A stretch of 64,000 bases of DNA, taken from positions 1,116,001-1,180,000 of the forward strand of contig CM066306.1 of assembly GCA_033807695.1 (NCBI GenBank), read 5' to 3'. The translations under genes and the position numbers were made by a program. The number at the start of each line of letters is the position of its first letter. The stretch's first letter is position 1. Shown here one piece after another: positions 30,877 through 41,300 of this stretch. The notes under the pieces were generated by a model, which had not been told where the DNA came from, searched no databases, and was given only the letters and a program-made list of their open reading frames with translations. Origin of the DNA: Daedaleopsis sinensis. Lineage: Eukaryota > Basidiomycota > Agaricomycetes > Polyporales > Polyporaceae.

Positions 30877-33483
30877 TTATACAGTCTCGACGAACTCCTG
30901 GCTCCCCTTCTTGTCCGAGTCCAAGTCCGACGCGGGCCTCCTGGCTGCGCCGGCGACGAGCTTCGGGTCGCCGATCGTGGCCCGCCGCTGGGCGATCTCG
31001 TCGATGGTGCGGAAGCGGAAGCCGCCGGAGCGTGCTTGGCTGGCGACCATGCCTCTGTCAACGCGGAGAAGAGGTGGAGTCAGTCGGAGTCAGACGCAGC
31101 GGCAAACGCAGGCACACCCCAGACGTGTCTGCGCCCCGGGGTACGGGACCGCGGAGGCTGTAGTGGCTGAGAGGAGGAAGGGAAAGAGAGCAGAGAGAGG
31201 CGCAGAGGGCTGCTCCCAGGCACGAGCAGCGGTCCGGTGCGAACGGGCGCAGTGATGCCGCCGGCGCCGAGCAATGAAAGAGGACAGCGAGGACAGCGAG
31301 ATGGACTGGGGAAGGGAGACATGGTACGCACATTGCATACATGGCCATGATGGCGTACCCGGCGAACGGCACGGCGTAGGCCTGCGCCGACGAGATGTGG
31401 TCTCCGACAGCCGCCGCCATTGGGGGCCACCAGGCGCCTCCGCCGACACCCTGATGCAGCGGATGTCGCCATTGACAGGCACAGGGACGCGCGATGCATC
31501 GATGAATATGGAGAAGATGGAAGTGAGTGTCTCTGCATGATATTGCCGGGAGGGGCGGCGTCCGGTAGAGACCGGTGGGGACGTACCATGACGATCAGGC
31601 CGGAGCCGCGCTTGGTGTGTCTGCCCAGATTCTTCGTGCCGAGGGTGAAGATGACCTAACGCGCGCACGCAAACATGCGTTAGACTTGACAGAAATGACT
31701 CGCAGCGGCGCGATGTGGGGAGGATCGGAGCGCGGACGTACCGGATAACAGATAGACTCGAAGAAGAACAGGGCGAACAGGCAGCCGACGCCTGATCTCC
31801 CTGGGCCGTATGCGACCCCAAGCGAGAATACACAGCACGCGAGGGAGTAGAAGCTGAGCATCAGCGCGGGGTCAATCCATTTCAATAGGACGACGCCGAC
31901 GAATCTGGGGAACACGTAATGGCCGGTCAGGCTCCGCGTTCCTGCAGAGGAATGGATAGCGAAACTTACCGGCCGACAGTAAAGGTGATCTGGCAGTATG
32001 AGAACAGCTGGCTCGCGAAAGGCTTGTCAATTCCGATGCCCTGTTCTGAGAGGAAGTTGACCGCGAGGGCCGCGACAGCGACTTGCGCGCCGACGTAGGT
32101 CGTCTGCGCGACCCAGCCAAATATGCAGTGGTATTGCTTGTGGAAGGGTTTGGTGTCGTCGTCCATGCCGGCTTCGTGCATCTCCTGTGCCAGAGCATCT
32201 TGCGTGATCTCCGGCAGCTTGCAAAAGCTACGTCGCATGGAACGGGTCAGCACGCTTAGGCGGCATGTACAATTGTGGTCACGTACAAGAAGAGGATGTT
32301 GAGGGTCAAACCGAGGCCTGCGACTGCCAGATACACCCTGAAACACGGTCGTAAGCATTAAATGAACGTTGCTTTATGCACGTCAAGGGCGCACCATTGG
32401 ACGGTGTCGAGACTGGTAGCATTCTTGCCCTGGAAGAACCAGCGGGAGGCGATCATGGGGCCGGCAAATGAGGCGACGCCTTGGAAGCCCTGACTGAAGT
32501 TCAGACGCGCCGCAGCATACTTTGGGGTTCCCAGCACGGAGATGTACGAGTTCGCCGCGACTTCCAGGCAGCATAAGCCGCACCCTGAGCCGCAGGTTAT
32601 TTATTTTAGGTTCACGAGAGGTGCCGATGAAGTGTGACACGCACCGATGACAAACGTGCAGCCGACAAAACCGCCGTACTTTTCAAAACGTGCAGAGGGC
32701 CAGAAGAAGATGGCGCCTTGGCGGTAGAGTCAATGCCAATTGTAATGGCGTGGCGTCGCCGGTGGGAACGACGTACCGAGAGAGTAGAGTGAAAGACCCA
32801 AGTGTATGCCTTTCTAATAAATAGCGATGACGTCGGCACCTTAGCGGGAGTGGCAATGGGTTGCTTGACGCGCTTACCTTGTATCCATACCTCTCCATCT
32901 TTCGTATGACGACACATGAGCGCGATGATCGGTGTATTCCAAGGAGGGAGGACTCACGAAAAGACTTGCAAACGGCGCGAACACGAGGTATGCACCCTGG
33001 TCGGGTGTGAGTCAACATACTAGACGTGCGAATGTTGCTCAGACGTACGAAATACGCCACCTGCAACAGCGTGCTCTGTGTTCTGTTGATCCCGAAGACG
33101 GACTGGAAGTGGGCGTTGAGGACATCAAGGAGCTATTTCCGGTCTGATGAGGGCTTGAGCTACAGTGGCAGACCGATAGACACGCACGCCATATGCAAAC
33201 CCCCATGTGAAGAAGAGGGAGGTCACCAGGGAAAAGGCGACTGCCCATTGCCTGCGTGTCAGATCGGCCCCTGTTCAGACGCGAATGTTCAATGCTATAC
33301 TTCCGCGACTTGTCTGAGATCAAGAACGCACCTGTTACTCCTTGCACCATCGCGACGAGGCGACAGAGGTGCAGATGGAGTGGTTGAGGAAGGAACGCGG
33401 TCGATAAGCTTGAGGGGAGAGCGTTGTGCTATATACTGGCCGCTAGCGAGGGACGCGTGGGGCCCCATGGCGAGGCGACGCAT
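30877..33483 (-). CDS. MFS transporter of the fucose:H+ symporter (FucP/FHS) family
   Basis: About 13 short minus-strand exons. The first runs from 33483 to 33348; the second begins at 33270 (GADLTRRQWAVAF...), joined by a phase-1 intron. Twelve hydrophobic helices are readable: SLVTSLFFTWGFAYG / LLDVLNAHFQSVFGI; YFGAYLVFAPFASLF; LGLSLYSLGAIFFWPSA; GCTFVIGCGLCCLEVAANSY; FAGPMIASRWFF; VYLAVAGLGLTLNILFF. After a cytosolic loop (KLPEITQDALAQEM) come VAQTTYVGAQVAVAALAVNF, VGVVLLKWIDPALMLSFYSL, and SGVGCLFALFFFESICYPVIF with TLGTKNLGRHTKRGSG. FFTWGFAYGLLDVLN and the C-rich helix with EVAANSY are typical of fungal FHS/fucose-permease proteins, which import L-fucose or related sugars with protons. 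The tail is cytosolic and ends ETV. Substrate is inferred from the family only. An alternative start is the ATG at 33468. Confidence 0.87.
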
Positions 33484-35461
33484 CTGCGCAATGATGGGAG
33501 AGCGGCCCTAGCCTGCCGCGTGATCTGGGGGAGCAGACTAGACGGTCCGGGGTGGGGGGATCAGCGCAGAAGGTAAGTTCCCCCGCACGAGCCCACGTCA
33601 AATGCGTCTGCAGGCGGACGGCCGTGGGCAGATGCGCTTGTACGTCGCAGCTGTTGCAGACGGCGTAGCGGGCATTCCGAATCCCTCTCCGCGCGTTCCA
33701 TCGCGCTGGTGTGAACGCTGGACTACAAGAACAAGAACTCGAAGAAGGCGGAAGCGGGCAGTCCGACGGCGTTGGGACTCGGAGGACTACTGCGAATACC
33801 TTATTTGGACAGCTATGTCCGCGTGACCCTGGGATGCCTACAAACTAACGCGGAGGAAAAACGGATGACGATCAAATCGCCGGCCCTCTCCAGTCTCCAA
33901 CCAATATTTTCTGCATCAACTCCTCCCATCTCTGCAGACGCATAGAGGCGTTCATATGGACACAACTCACCCTTCCGAACCGAGCCTTGCTCTATTTCTT
34001 GCTGTTCGCATCGTTTTGCACTACTAATCGCGAGCTAGTGCTGAATTTCAGGTCGCCCATATGTAGGAACATTACCATGCGGTCAAAACACGTTTTCCTG
34101 GACAAGGGAGACGTAAATGGCGGCTCAAAGTGGCCGATGCCTTCTGGGCACTCCCTTCTGAACAGAAGGCATCATATCTGACATCGGTGAGTCACCCATC
34201 CATGCAATCGAGGTCCATTTTACCTCGCCAGCCGGCCGGGAAGAGACACCCCTGGAGCGCGCCCAGCTCTAGTGTTGTCTCTTCCCATGCAATTGAGATA
34301 GCAGATAAAATACCGCTGCAGTTAGTACACGAGCGCATCTCGGAGAGATACGAGAAGCACTCTATATTGAGTCTTTTTTGAAGATACGTGCCTCCGGACG
34401 CGGTCATGCGGTTCGCAGTCCAACTTCAGCGCGGTTTTTGACATGGTCAAAAACGCGCCAGGCTTCTACAGCACATCTCCGTCACGGTCCGCCCGTCATA
34501 AGCATAATTATACATAAAACACGGCCACGGCCCACCGTGGCGTTCCGTTCTGTGCCCGTTCATAGTGCAATACACCACTGGGCCGCCGTAGACGTCACAA
34601 CCATCTGTCGGGGCGGAGTCGAAGGCAACAGTCTGACGGACAGCATGCAAAGTTAACATGGAACAGCGGCACGAGCTGCCCATCTGCAGTGCGCAACATA
34701 CGTGATAGACGGATAGGCGAATCAGGCGAATCTTGACCGCCTCGACTGCACCTGCCTTCTCATCTTGTCATCGTGCGTCAGCTGCATATATGATAGAGCA
34801 ATCGAAACAGCCTCGATCGTGCCCCGGTCCACAGTGGCTCTCCTGGTCGATTTGTTCCTGGAGTCTGGGAAGTGGTGTGTATGGACCGCGTCCCACGCGC
34901 TCTGATCGGATGCCCCTGGGCCACGTTCACGATCTTGGTGACGATTTCACAATCAGAGACCTTGAACGTGGCCCGTCAATTCAAAATGAGCGTCGCGCTG
35001 TCTGAGATTGTACTGCGCAGCAGCGGCTTACCGTTCGCCAAGCTCCTCTTCTCTCGCTCTCCGTAACCGATGACATCGTTGTCAAATTCGCAGAATGGAT
35101 CCGAGGCGAAAGCCGGCCTTCGACGTACGCCGAGGTGCCCGCCCAACGTCATCATTCAGTCGTTTCACTCCTTTCGGACGTGTCTCAGCAATCGGCGAGT
35201 ATGCATTCATGCATTCACGCTTATCCTGAGAACAATCCTGATATTTACCGTGACTGCGCAAACTGTCAGTGTTGAGACCATTCCGCATGTCTCAAGGCTG
35301 CTGATCATCGTTGGTGAATGTTTGCTGCTTGTTTAGCTGCTGGATGCGCCGCAGCCTAGGGATATCTTCAGGATATCTTTCCAACGGACTCATCTGCTCA
35401 TTTCCGCGAGGCTAAATTTGCGCGAAGGCCGCTGTAAATAACATGGTTTCCCATCACACAG
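33484..35461. other. Gene-poor interval with a possible HMG-box remnant
   Basis: About 2 kb. Apart from the HMG-like pieces listed separately and two short inverted repeats (34434-34454 and 34918-34974), nothing is recognisable. The first exon of the next gene may lie near its right end. Confidence 0.4.
33978..34381 (+). pseudogene. Possible degenerate HMG-box fragment
   Basis: One frame at 33978-34050 reads NRALLYFLLFASFCTTNREL, reminiscent of the PRPxNAFxLFR start of an HMG box. A different frame at 34085-34190 reads RKWRLKVADAFWALPSEQKAS, resembling the helix-2/3 region (VSRxxGxxWRALPxxEKxxY). No good intron joins the two, and no upstream start is clear. It is either a decayed HMG gene or chance; the second block is the more convincing. 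Confidence 0.3.
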
Positions 35462-36655
35462 ATCAGTCAAAATGTGGTTTCTGCGGAGAGCTTAGAAGAA
35501 GCCGACTTCAACACGGACGAAGATCCGTTCGACGATATCTCCGACGACGCACCTGGCATTGGCATCGTCGTGCGCACTGACTACTCGGACGAGGACGCCT
35601 GGCAAGCATTCATGTCCAAGCTGCAGGACGCCGAGGCGGAGTTCGCAGCAGAGAGCACTGCAGACGACGACGACGGCGACGCAGAAATGGCAGACGCAGA
35701 CGCAGGTCCCAACGAGGCACCATCCGCATCCGCATCTACGTCCGCATTCCCATCCGCCGCCCAAGGCGCAGCACCATCACCATCCCCAACCGATGCCGCA
35801 GGCGACTCGGCGATGTGCACGGCTGACAGCGAAGCCCTCGACAATGACGATGACGACGACGACGATGCCGGCAGCGCCGCGGGCCCCGAGCCCGCGTCCA
35901 GAGCTCCAGTCTTCTCCGTAGTCAACCCGCCCCCGGGCGACCCGCGCCGCGCGACGCTCGCGGGCCTCTCGAACCTCGGCTTGCTGCGCCTGCTCAACGA
36001 CGTCGACGTGCGGCGCGCCCCCGCGCCCCCGCGCGGCACGCGGCGCCTGCGCCCCCCGCACCGGCTCGTCGACTGCGACGGCTGGCAGGAGGCGTACCGC
36101 GGGCGGCCGCTGTGGGTGTACGACGCCCGGTCGAATGCGGATGCGTGCGTGCGCGTCGTCGGGCAGCGGGGCGCGGCGCTGTACGGCACGGCGACGTGAG
36201 TCCTACTACTTCTGTTTTCCCTCCGCCAAGGCTGCGGCTGGCCCCTGCGGCCGTACGGTCCTTGCCATTGCGTCCGTCCGGCGGCCCCTTCCTCTCACCC
36301 GGCACCGGCACCGGCACCGGCACCGCCGCCCCCTTCCCGGACGTGTTGGTGTTGGTGTTGGTGTTGGTGTCGGTGCTGGTGCTGTTGGTGTTTGGCGTTG
36401 CTGCTGGTCCTGCTGCTGCTGGTCCTGTTCCCGTTTCGCAGAGGCAGAGGAGGGCTGATGCTGATTTTGTTTCTGTTTCTGTTTGGCAGCGGCGATAGCT
36501 GGCGTGCGCGTGTGGGCCACATCTGCGAACTGCAGGTGGGCCTCGCGGCCGGGGCGCTGTCGATCGACTTTGGCGGGCTCGACAGATGGGAATACGCCGA
36601 GCGCGCGCGGAACCTGGAGGAGGCGGCGCGGGCTGCCGCCAGTACTGTGAGCTGA
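35462..36655 (+). CDS. Conserved acidic basidiomycete protein of unknown function (5' exon unresolved)
   Basis: Two exons, 35462-36195 and 36490-36655, joined in phase (GTAT-GDSWRARV). The N-terminal part has PGIGIVVRTDYSDEDAWQAF followed by an acidic/Ala/Ser-rich disordered section. The C-terminal part is well conserved in style: VFSVVNPPPGDPRRATL, LSNLGLLRLLNDVDVR, RPPHRLVDCDGWQEAY, SWRARVGHICELQVGL and IDFGGLDRWEYAER. I recall this as a short uncharacterised Agaricomycete family. No ATG fits before IVVRTDYSDE in the open exon; a CACACAG acceptor at 35455-35461 suggests an upstream coding exon I could not place. The 294-nt intron is full of short tandem repeats. Confidence 0.7.
36299..36391. 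repeat. Tandem simple repeats inside an intron
   Basis: Four CCGGCA units (36299-36326) are followed by a run of GTGTTG/GTGTTGG units (36343-36391). Both lie within the intron 36196-36489 and explain its length. Confidence 0.8.
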
Positions 36656-37323
36656 GCCTGAAGCCTGAAGCCGCAGACAGCGGGGATCGGGAGTAGTATG
36701 TGCGTAAGTAGCCCTAGTAGTGGTTGTGACTTCTCAGGATACGGGTGCGAGCGTGGTATGATGACCGCTGACGGGCTGGAAATTGATGCAAACGAATTCG
36801 AGGCTGGAGCCTGGGATGGCTGCCTGCGATTGTGTGTGCACGTTAGAACCTCGGACTTCGAAAGACTTCGAAGGCACGCAGGATCATTGATTTCGTCCCG
36901 CAATCAAACAATCAGGCGGGATGCCGTGGCAGGCCATCCTCTTCGCGCAACTCGGGAGGTGACAGCGACGTGTTTCGAGAGCAAGACGACAGCGTGGTCT
37001 GTGGATGACAACAATCCGGTCCTAGAGTATGTTATACAGCGGCGATTAGGCGATACATCGTAGGAGGCGGGGAATGTACGGTATGTGATAGCAGCACATC
37101 ATGATGAGCGGGGCAGAGAGCGGCGGCGGCAGCAGCATGCATGCAACAGCAACAGCAACGGCGACAGCAACAGCGTCCGATGGAACGCAGAGGGAACGGC
37201 GGATGGGAACGGGCACGGAGCGGCCTGGGGAGAGGTGTCAGACAAGGGCTGCCCCGTGCGGTTCTAGCTGCAAGACGCGTACCATCGTGCGTCCGCGGGC
37301 GCAGCGTCAGAAGGGCGTTCGAG
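36656..37323. other. Convergent intergenic segment
   Basis: 3' flanks of the acidic protein gene (plus) and the bZIP gene (minus). No feature beyond CAGCAG-type simple sequence near 37120-37170. Confidence 0.5.
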
Positions 37324-38345
37324 TCATCGCAGGCCCGCACTGGGCGCATGGGTATGGGTATGGGTGTGGGCATGGGCATGGGCATGGGGCGAGGGGGCAT
37401 GGAGCGAATGCGCATGGTGTGCATGGGCGTGGTGCGCATGAGAACCGCTGCCGTCGTCCGTGCCCGTGGACGACGTCGTCGATCTCACGTCCGACATCCG
37501 CTGCGCGAACCGCGAGCGCGAGCCCGCGCGGCTGTCCGCGGCCGCACGCGAGCGCTCGTCCTCGTCCATGTCCATCTCGTCCCTGTCCTCATCCTCGTCC
37601 TCGTCGTCATCCTCGTCGTCGTCCACGAGATCCCGGCAGTCGACGTAGCCCCCGCAGCACTCCGGGTCGTTCGGCCCCGGGTACTTGCTCGAGTGCGCGT
37701 GCGGCGCGGGGCCCATCACGGTGGCGGGCAGCGAGCGGTGCGGGTATACCGACGGCAGCGTTTCCCGGTACGGTGGACGCTCGCGGTCCGCGGAGCTCGA
37801 GTGGTGGCGGGAAGGTGGCGAGCCGGAGAGGGCGAGCGGCGGGAGCTCTATTCGCGGCGAGACGCTGAGCTTGTGGGTGTGTGGCGGCGCGACGGGAGAT
37901 GGGGTGTAGGTCGGGGTGGCGAGGGTTATCGGGGTGCGATTCACATGGGGCGCGGGGCCTGCGCCGGAGGGCCCCGGGTAGAACGCGAGCTGCTGGAAGC
38001 GGGTAATGGAGGCGGCGGCGACGGTGAGATGGTGCATGAGGTCCGAGGACGCTGCGGCCTGCGCGCGGCGCGGGGTTGTGTCAGACATGCATGCACGGTG
38101 GATCTCTGAGCATAACATACCACTTCTGGGCCATAAGGAGACTGCGCCTGAGGCGGGGCAGCTGCGCTGAGCTTGGCTTGGAGGGTGTCGAGCTCCTTGC
38201 GGAGGACGAGGTTCTCGTCCTCGGCCTTCTTGACGCGGGCCTCGAGGTCTGCGAGGTACTGCGCCTTGCGGGCGCGGTAGTCGCGCTGCTGGAGAAGGGC
38301 ACGTGAGGGGGGTATTGTCATGTCCTTTCTGCGTCCGCGGGTCAT
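37324..38345 (-). CDS. bZIP transcription factor with a His/Ala-rich tail
   Basis: Two minus-strand exons, 38345-38121 and 38058-37324, give 319 residues. The N-terminus MTRGRRKDMTIPPSRALLQQ leads directly into the basic region (RDYRARKAQYLADLE) and a leucine zipper with ARVKKAEDENLVLRKELDTL, then KL. This is the compact layout of a basidiomycete bZIP group with the motif at the extreme N-terminus. After the zipper come AASSDLMHHLTVAAASITRFQ, a Pro/Ser-rich region, an acidic block (DDDEDDDEDEDED) with a CCGGYVDC pair before it, and a tail of alternating His-Ala/His-Thr residues ending SAGLR. Nuclear DNA binding is certain by family; targets are unknown. The His tail and the CCxxxxxC motif could sense metals, which is inference. 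The zipper exon is separated by a 62-nt intron. Confidence 0.87.
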
Positions 38346-41300
38346 GGTCGTGTGTGGGCGTATGTGGTCGCGCGTATGTGGTCGCAGCTATGAGTATGTA
38401 AGCGTGGATGGATGGGCGCTGTGCCAGGCGGGTGGTTGGTAGCGGCTCGGGGCGGGGTCGGAGAGGGCAGGGGAGGGAAGGCAGGGGCTTATGTAGGGCG
38501 CGGCTGCATTGACTCAAACTTATTTGACTTTGACTGCAAGCGCCCGGGATTGAAAGCCTTAGGAACAGATTCCGCGCTCCTCGCTCGACTCGGCGCAGTA
38601 CGCGCTCCATCAACTAACATCAGCTCCGGCCATGGGCGCCGTTTTCCATTATTTCTCTAAATCGCACTCGGCCATCTGTATTCATGCTGTGCCAATTCCT
38701 CTTTGATTTCCGACGCCCAACCTCCAGACAATTAAGACAAATCTCCATGACTTATCCCAATCACCCCGGACGCTGAATTTGACGAGCCGATCTACACACC
38801 CGGTCGCACGATCCCTGCCCGCAGCAGCCAGCTCAGCATAGAAATCGCCCATATACCCCCTCCATCCTGCGATGCGCACCTCACCGCGACTCCAGCCGAC
38901 ATGAGCCCGCCGTGGCTTGACAGGCAGCGGCCCCCGCCGGTGAGACAGCCCACACCACACATCTGAAATGCGGCCTGTGTATTTGATTATGAATCCTCAC
39001 TAACACACTGCGCTCCCGCTTGCACGCGGTCACTGTCGGATATGTTCTCCATCCGGAACCCTATTCATGAATCATTAACCGACTTTTTGCCCGGAGATCT
39101 GACCGAGAACGGACGTACGCGCCGATGCCATCAGTTTCAAGCTTTCTTATGCTTCTCGACGCCCGCGGCGCTCGGGCACACACGCACTATAGCTATATCC
39201 ACCTCATCGCCGCTTTCCAAGTAAGTTCGTCCTCACTTTCTCAACCCCAGCTATCCCCGGTCGGATCCCGGTCTGCCACCGTGCACCTATCGCCGGCATG
39301 CCAACTGTGGTCCCCCTTCTTGCGGCAGCTGTGTCGCTCCACGCCTGTGTTGAACACGTACTTCCGTGTGGACTCGGGTATAAATGACTCCTCGTAATTT
39401 GAAGTCGCTGATCGCTGCATACCTTCTTCGACATCGGGCCACCGAATTTGACCAGTCAGACCACACCGTGGTCCGTCGGTGGTCCGTGTCCCTAACGTGC
39501 GGTGCAGGTCGAGACACATTCACATCCACACCCGTCTCCGACGCCTTCACCTCAACTCGGTGCTAAATTGCGATCTGCTCGTGTCGCCTTTTCTTGGCTT
39601 CTCACTGACTCATGTCTGGCAGGCGACCAAGCCCATACAGTCCGCGAGACGCACGCATGTAATACTATCACAAGCTGTGATCGATGTCCGACCTGCAGCC
39701 CACCACATCGGTTGCGCCCACGCTGACACATCCGTGCCCTATTCAAATTCCATCGCCATTCGGGCATTGGTATGTCACCCCCGTATTGACAATGCGCCGA
39801 TAGCGCCTCGCTCACGCCGCGTTATGCCGTGTTCGTTCTAGGACGAATGCCTGAGGTTGCATCAATGATATCGTTGTGTCGGTGCGTCTGCATTATCCTT
39901 TCGCACGCACGATATACCGCCCGGCCTAAATTGAATCTCCCTAGCGTTGCGCCCGGTTCCTAGCACTCGCCCGCGGTGTTAGCTCCTATTGGGGCTCATG
40001 ACTTAGCCGATGCATCCACTGCTCAGCTTCGCAGAGCTTCGCGAGGGTGCGTGGTGGTACATGGATGAGCCAGCTAACTACTTCCTCTTCTACAATCTGC
40101 GGATTAACCTCCGGGCACCGTACCGCTCGTCAATTCCATTCAATCTATCGCGTTGAGCGGCGGCCTGACACCGTGCTATGACCGGATCACCTGGGCATTG
40201 TACGGGACTGCCGACTATGACTCTTGTGCGCAGCGCCCCAAGCAAGTTACGTTTTGAATGAGTTAGTATCGCAACAGCATTCAATAGCGCGCCTTCTGTC
40301 GTGCTTTCTGATTTGCAGCCTTCCCCATGCTACCCGGGTGCGATCCGGGCATACTAGGTCTTGCCTTACTCAACCGTGTTTCGCGATGACAGCTGTCGAG
40401 TCCTTTCTCGATGGTTCGGTGCGTCGTTCTCCGGAGCTGCGAGTTGTAATTCTGCGCGGCCTGACCCTTCCGCTGCAGATCTGCTTCTCCCCGCCCGTAA
40501 TCTCTCCCCGCCGGCCGCGCCGACACGTAACACACCCCCTTCTATCCATGCACGCTTATCCCTTATCCAGTGCTTCATTCCAACGTTACCGCTCGGTAGT
40601 GATCTCCGGCGAACATAGCCTGGTTAGCACAACCGACCCCATCTGCGGGCGTGCAGGGGTGTGTCGCGAAGGCTGAAGCGGGTACGTCAGACCACCTTCA
40701 CAGAAGCGATTACGCACGCTCACGCTCCCCATAGCGGCTTCCTACCCCGCGCCGTGTCGCCCGATTTTCCCAGGAACGGTGGTATATCCCAGATCTGGCG
40801 CTGTGTTGGCGCAAATCCTCCATCATAGAGCTGTGCGACGCACAAATTTAAACGTACCGTAAGCTGCTACCACTGCTAAAAACATCCACTGAAGCTGCTC
40901 GCTGCCAACGGCAGACGGTGCGGCGAAGAGTCTGCCAGCGTCTTCAGACTTCGCGGCTATCGCATAACGAGGCAAGGAAGTTGTGCGAGTCACATCTGGA
41001 GCCGCCTGTCAGATTCGAGACTACCCTTCGCTGCCCAGGCGTCCACCCTACGACGGAGAACGCGCTCGAAGCACGGCCGCAATGGCACCTATTTCCAGAG
41101 CAGCAGCGTGGCAGAGGCTCGAGAGCAGTTTACCCCGAGTTCGGAGCTCCCCCTTCGCCCGCCGCGGTACTGCGCAAGCTGCTAAGCGGTCCCCATCCAG
41201 CTCGTTCTCGTGGGATCTGCAGCACTACGCACCGTCTGGTATCAGTCATGTCTCCAGGCCGTTACGACATGGCCGTGGCTCGTCAGGCCTCAGCCATTGG

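Noticed and set aside
34434..34454. GTTTTTGAC-ATG-GTCAAAAAC palindrome
   Set aside because: Too short and isolated to assign; could be a transcription-factor site but nothing supports a specific one.
34918..34974. 12-bp perfect inverted repeat with a 33-nt loop (GGGCCACGTTCA)
   Set aside because: Isolated hairpin without target duplication or coding context; not enough to call a mobile element or terminator.
38346..38613. Upstream extension of the minus-strand frame before the bZIP start
   Set aside because: It is in a different frame from the bZIP exon; the zipper exon ATG at 38345 and the intron at 38120-38059 give the better model.
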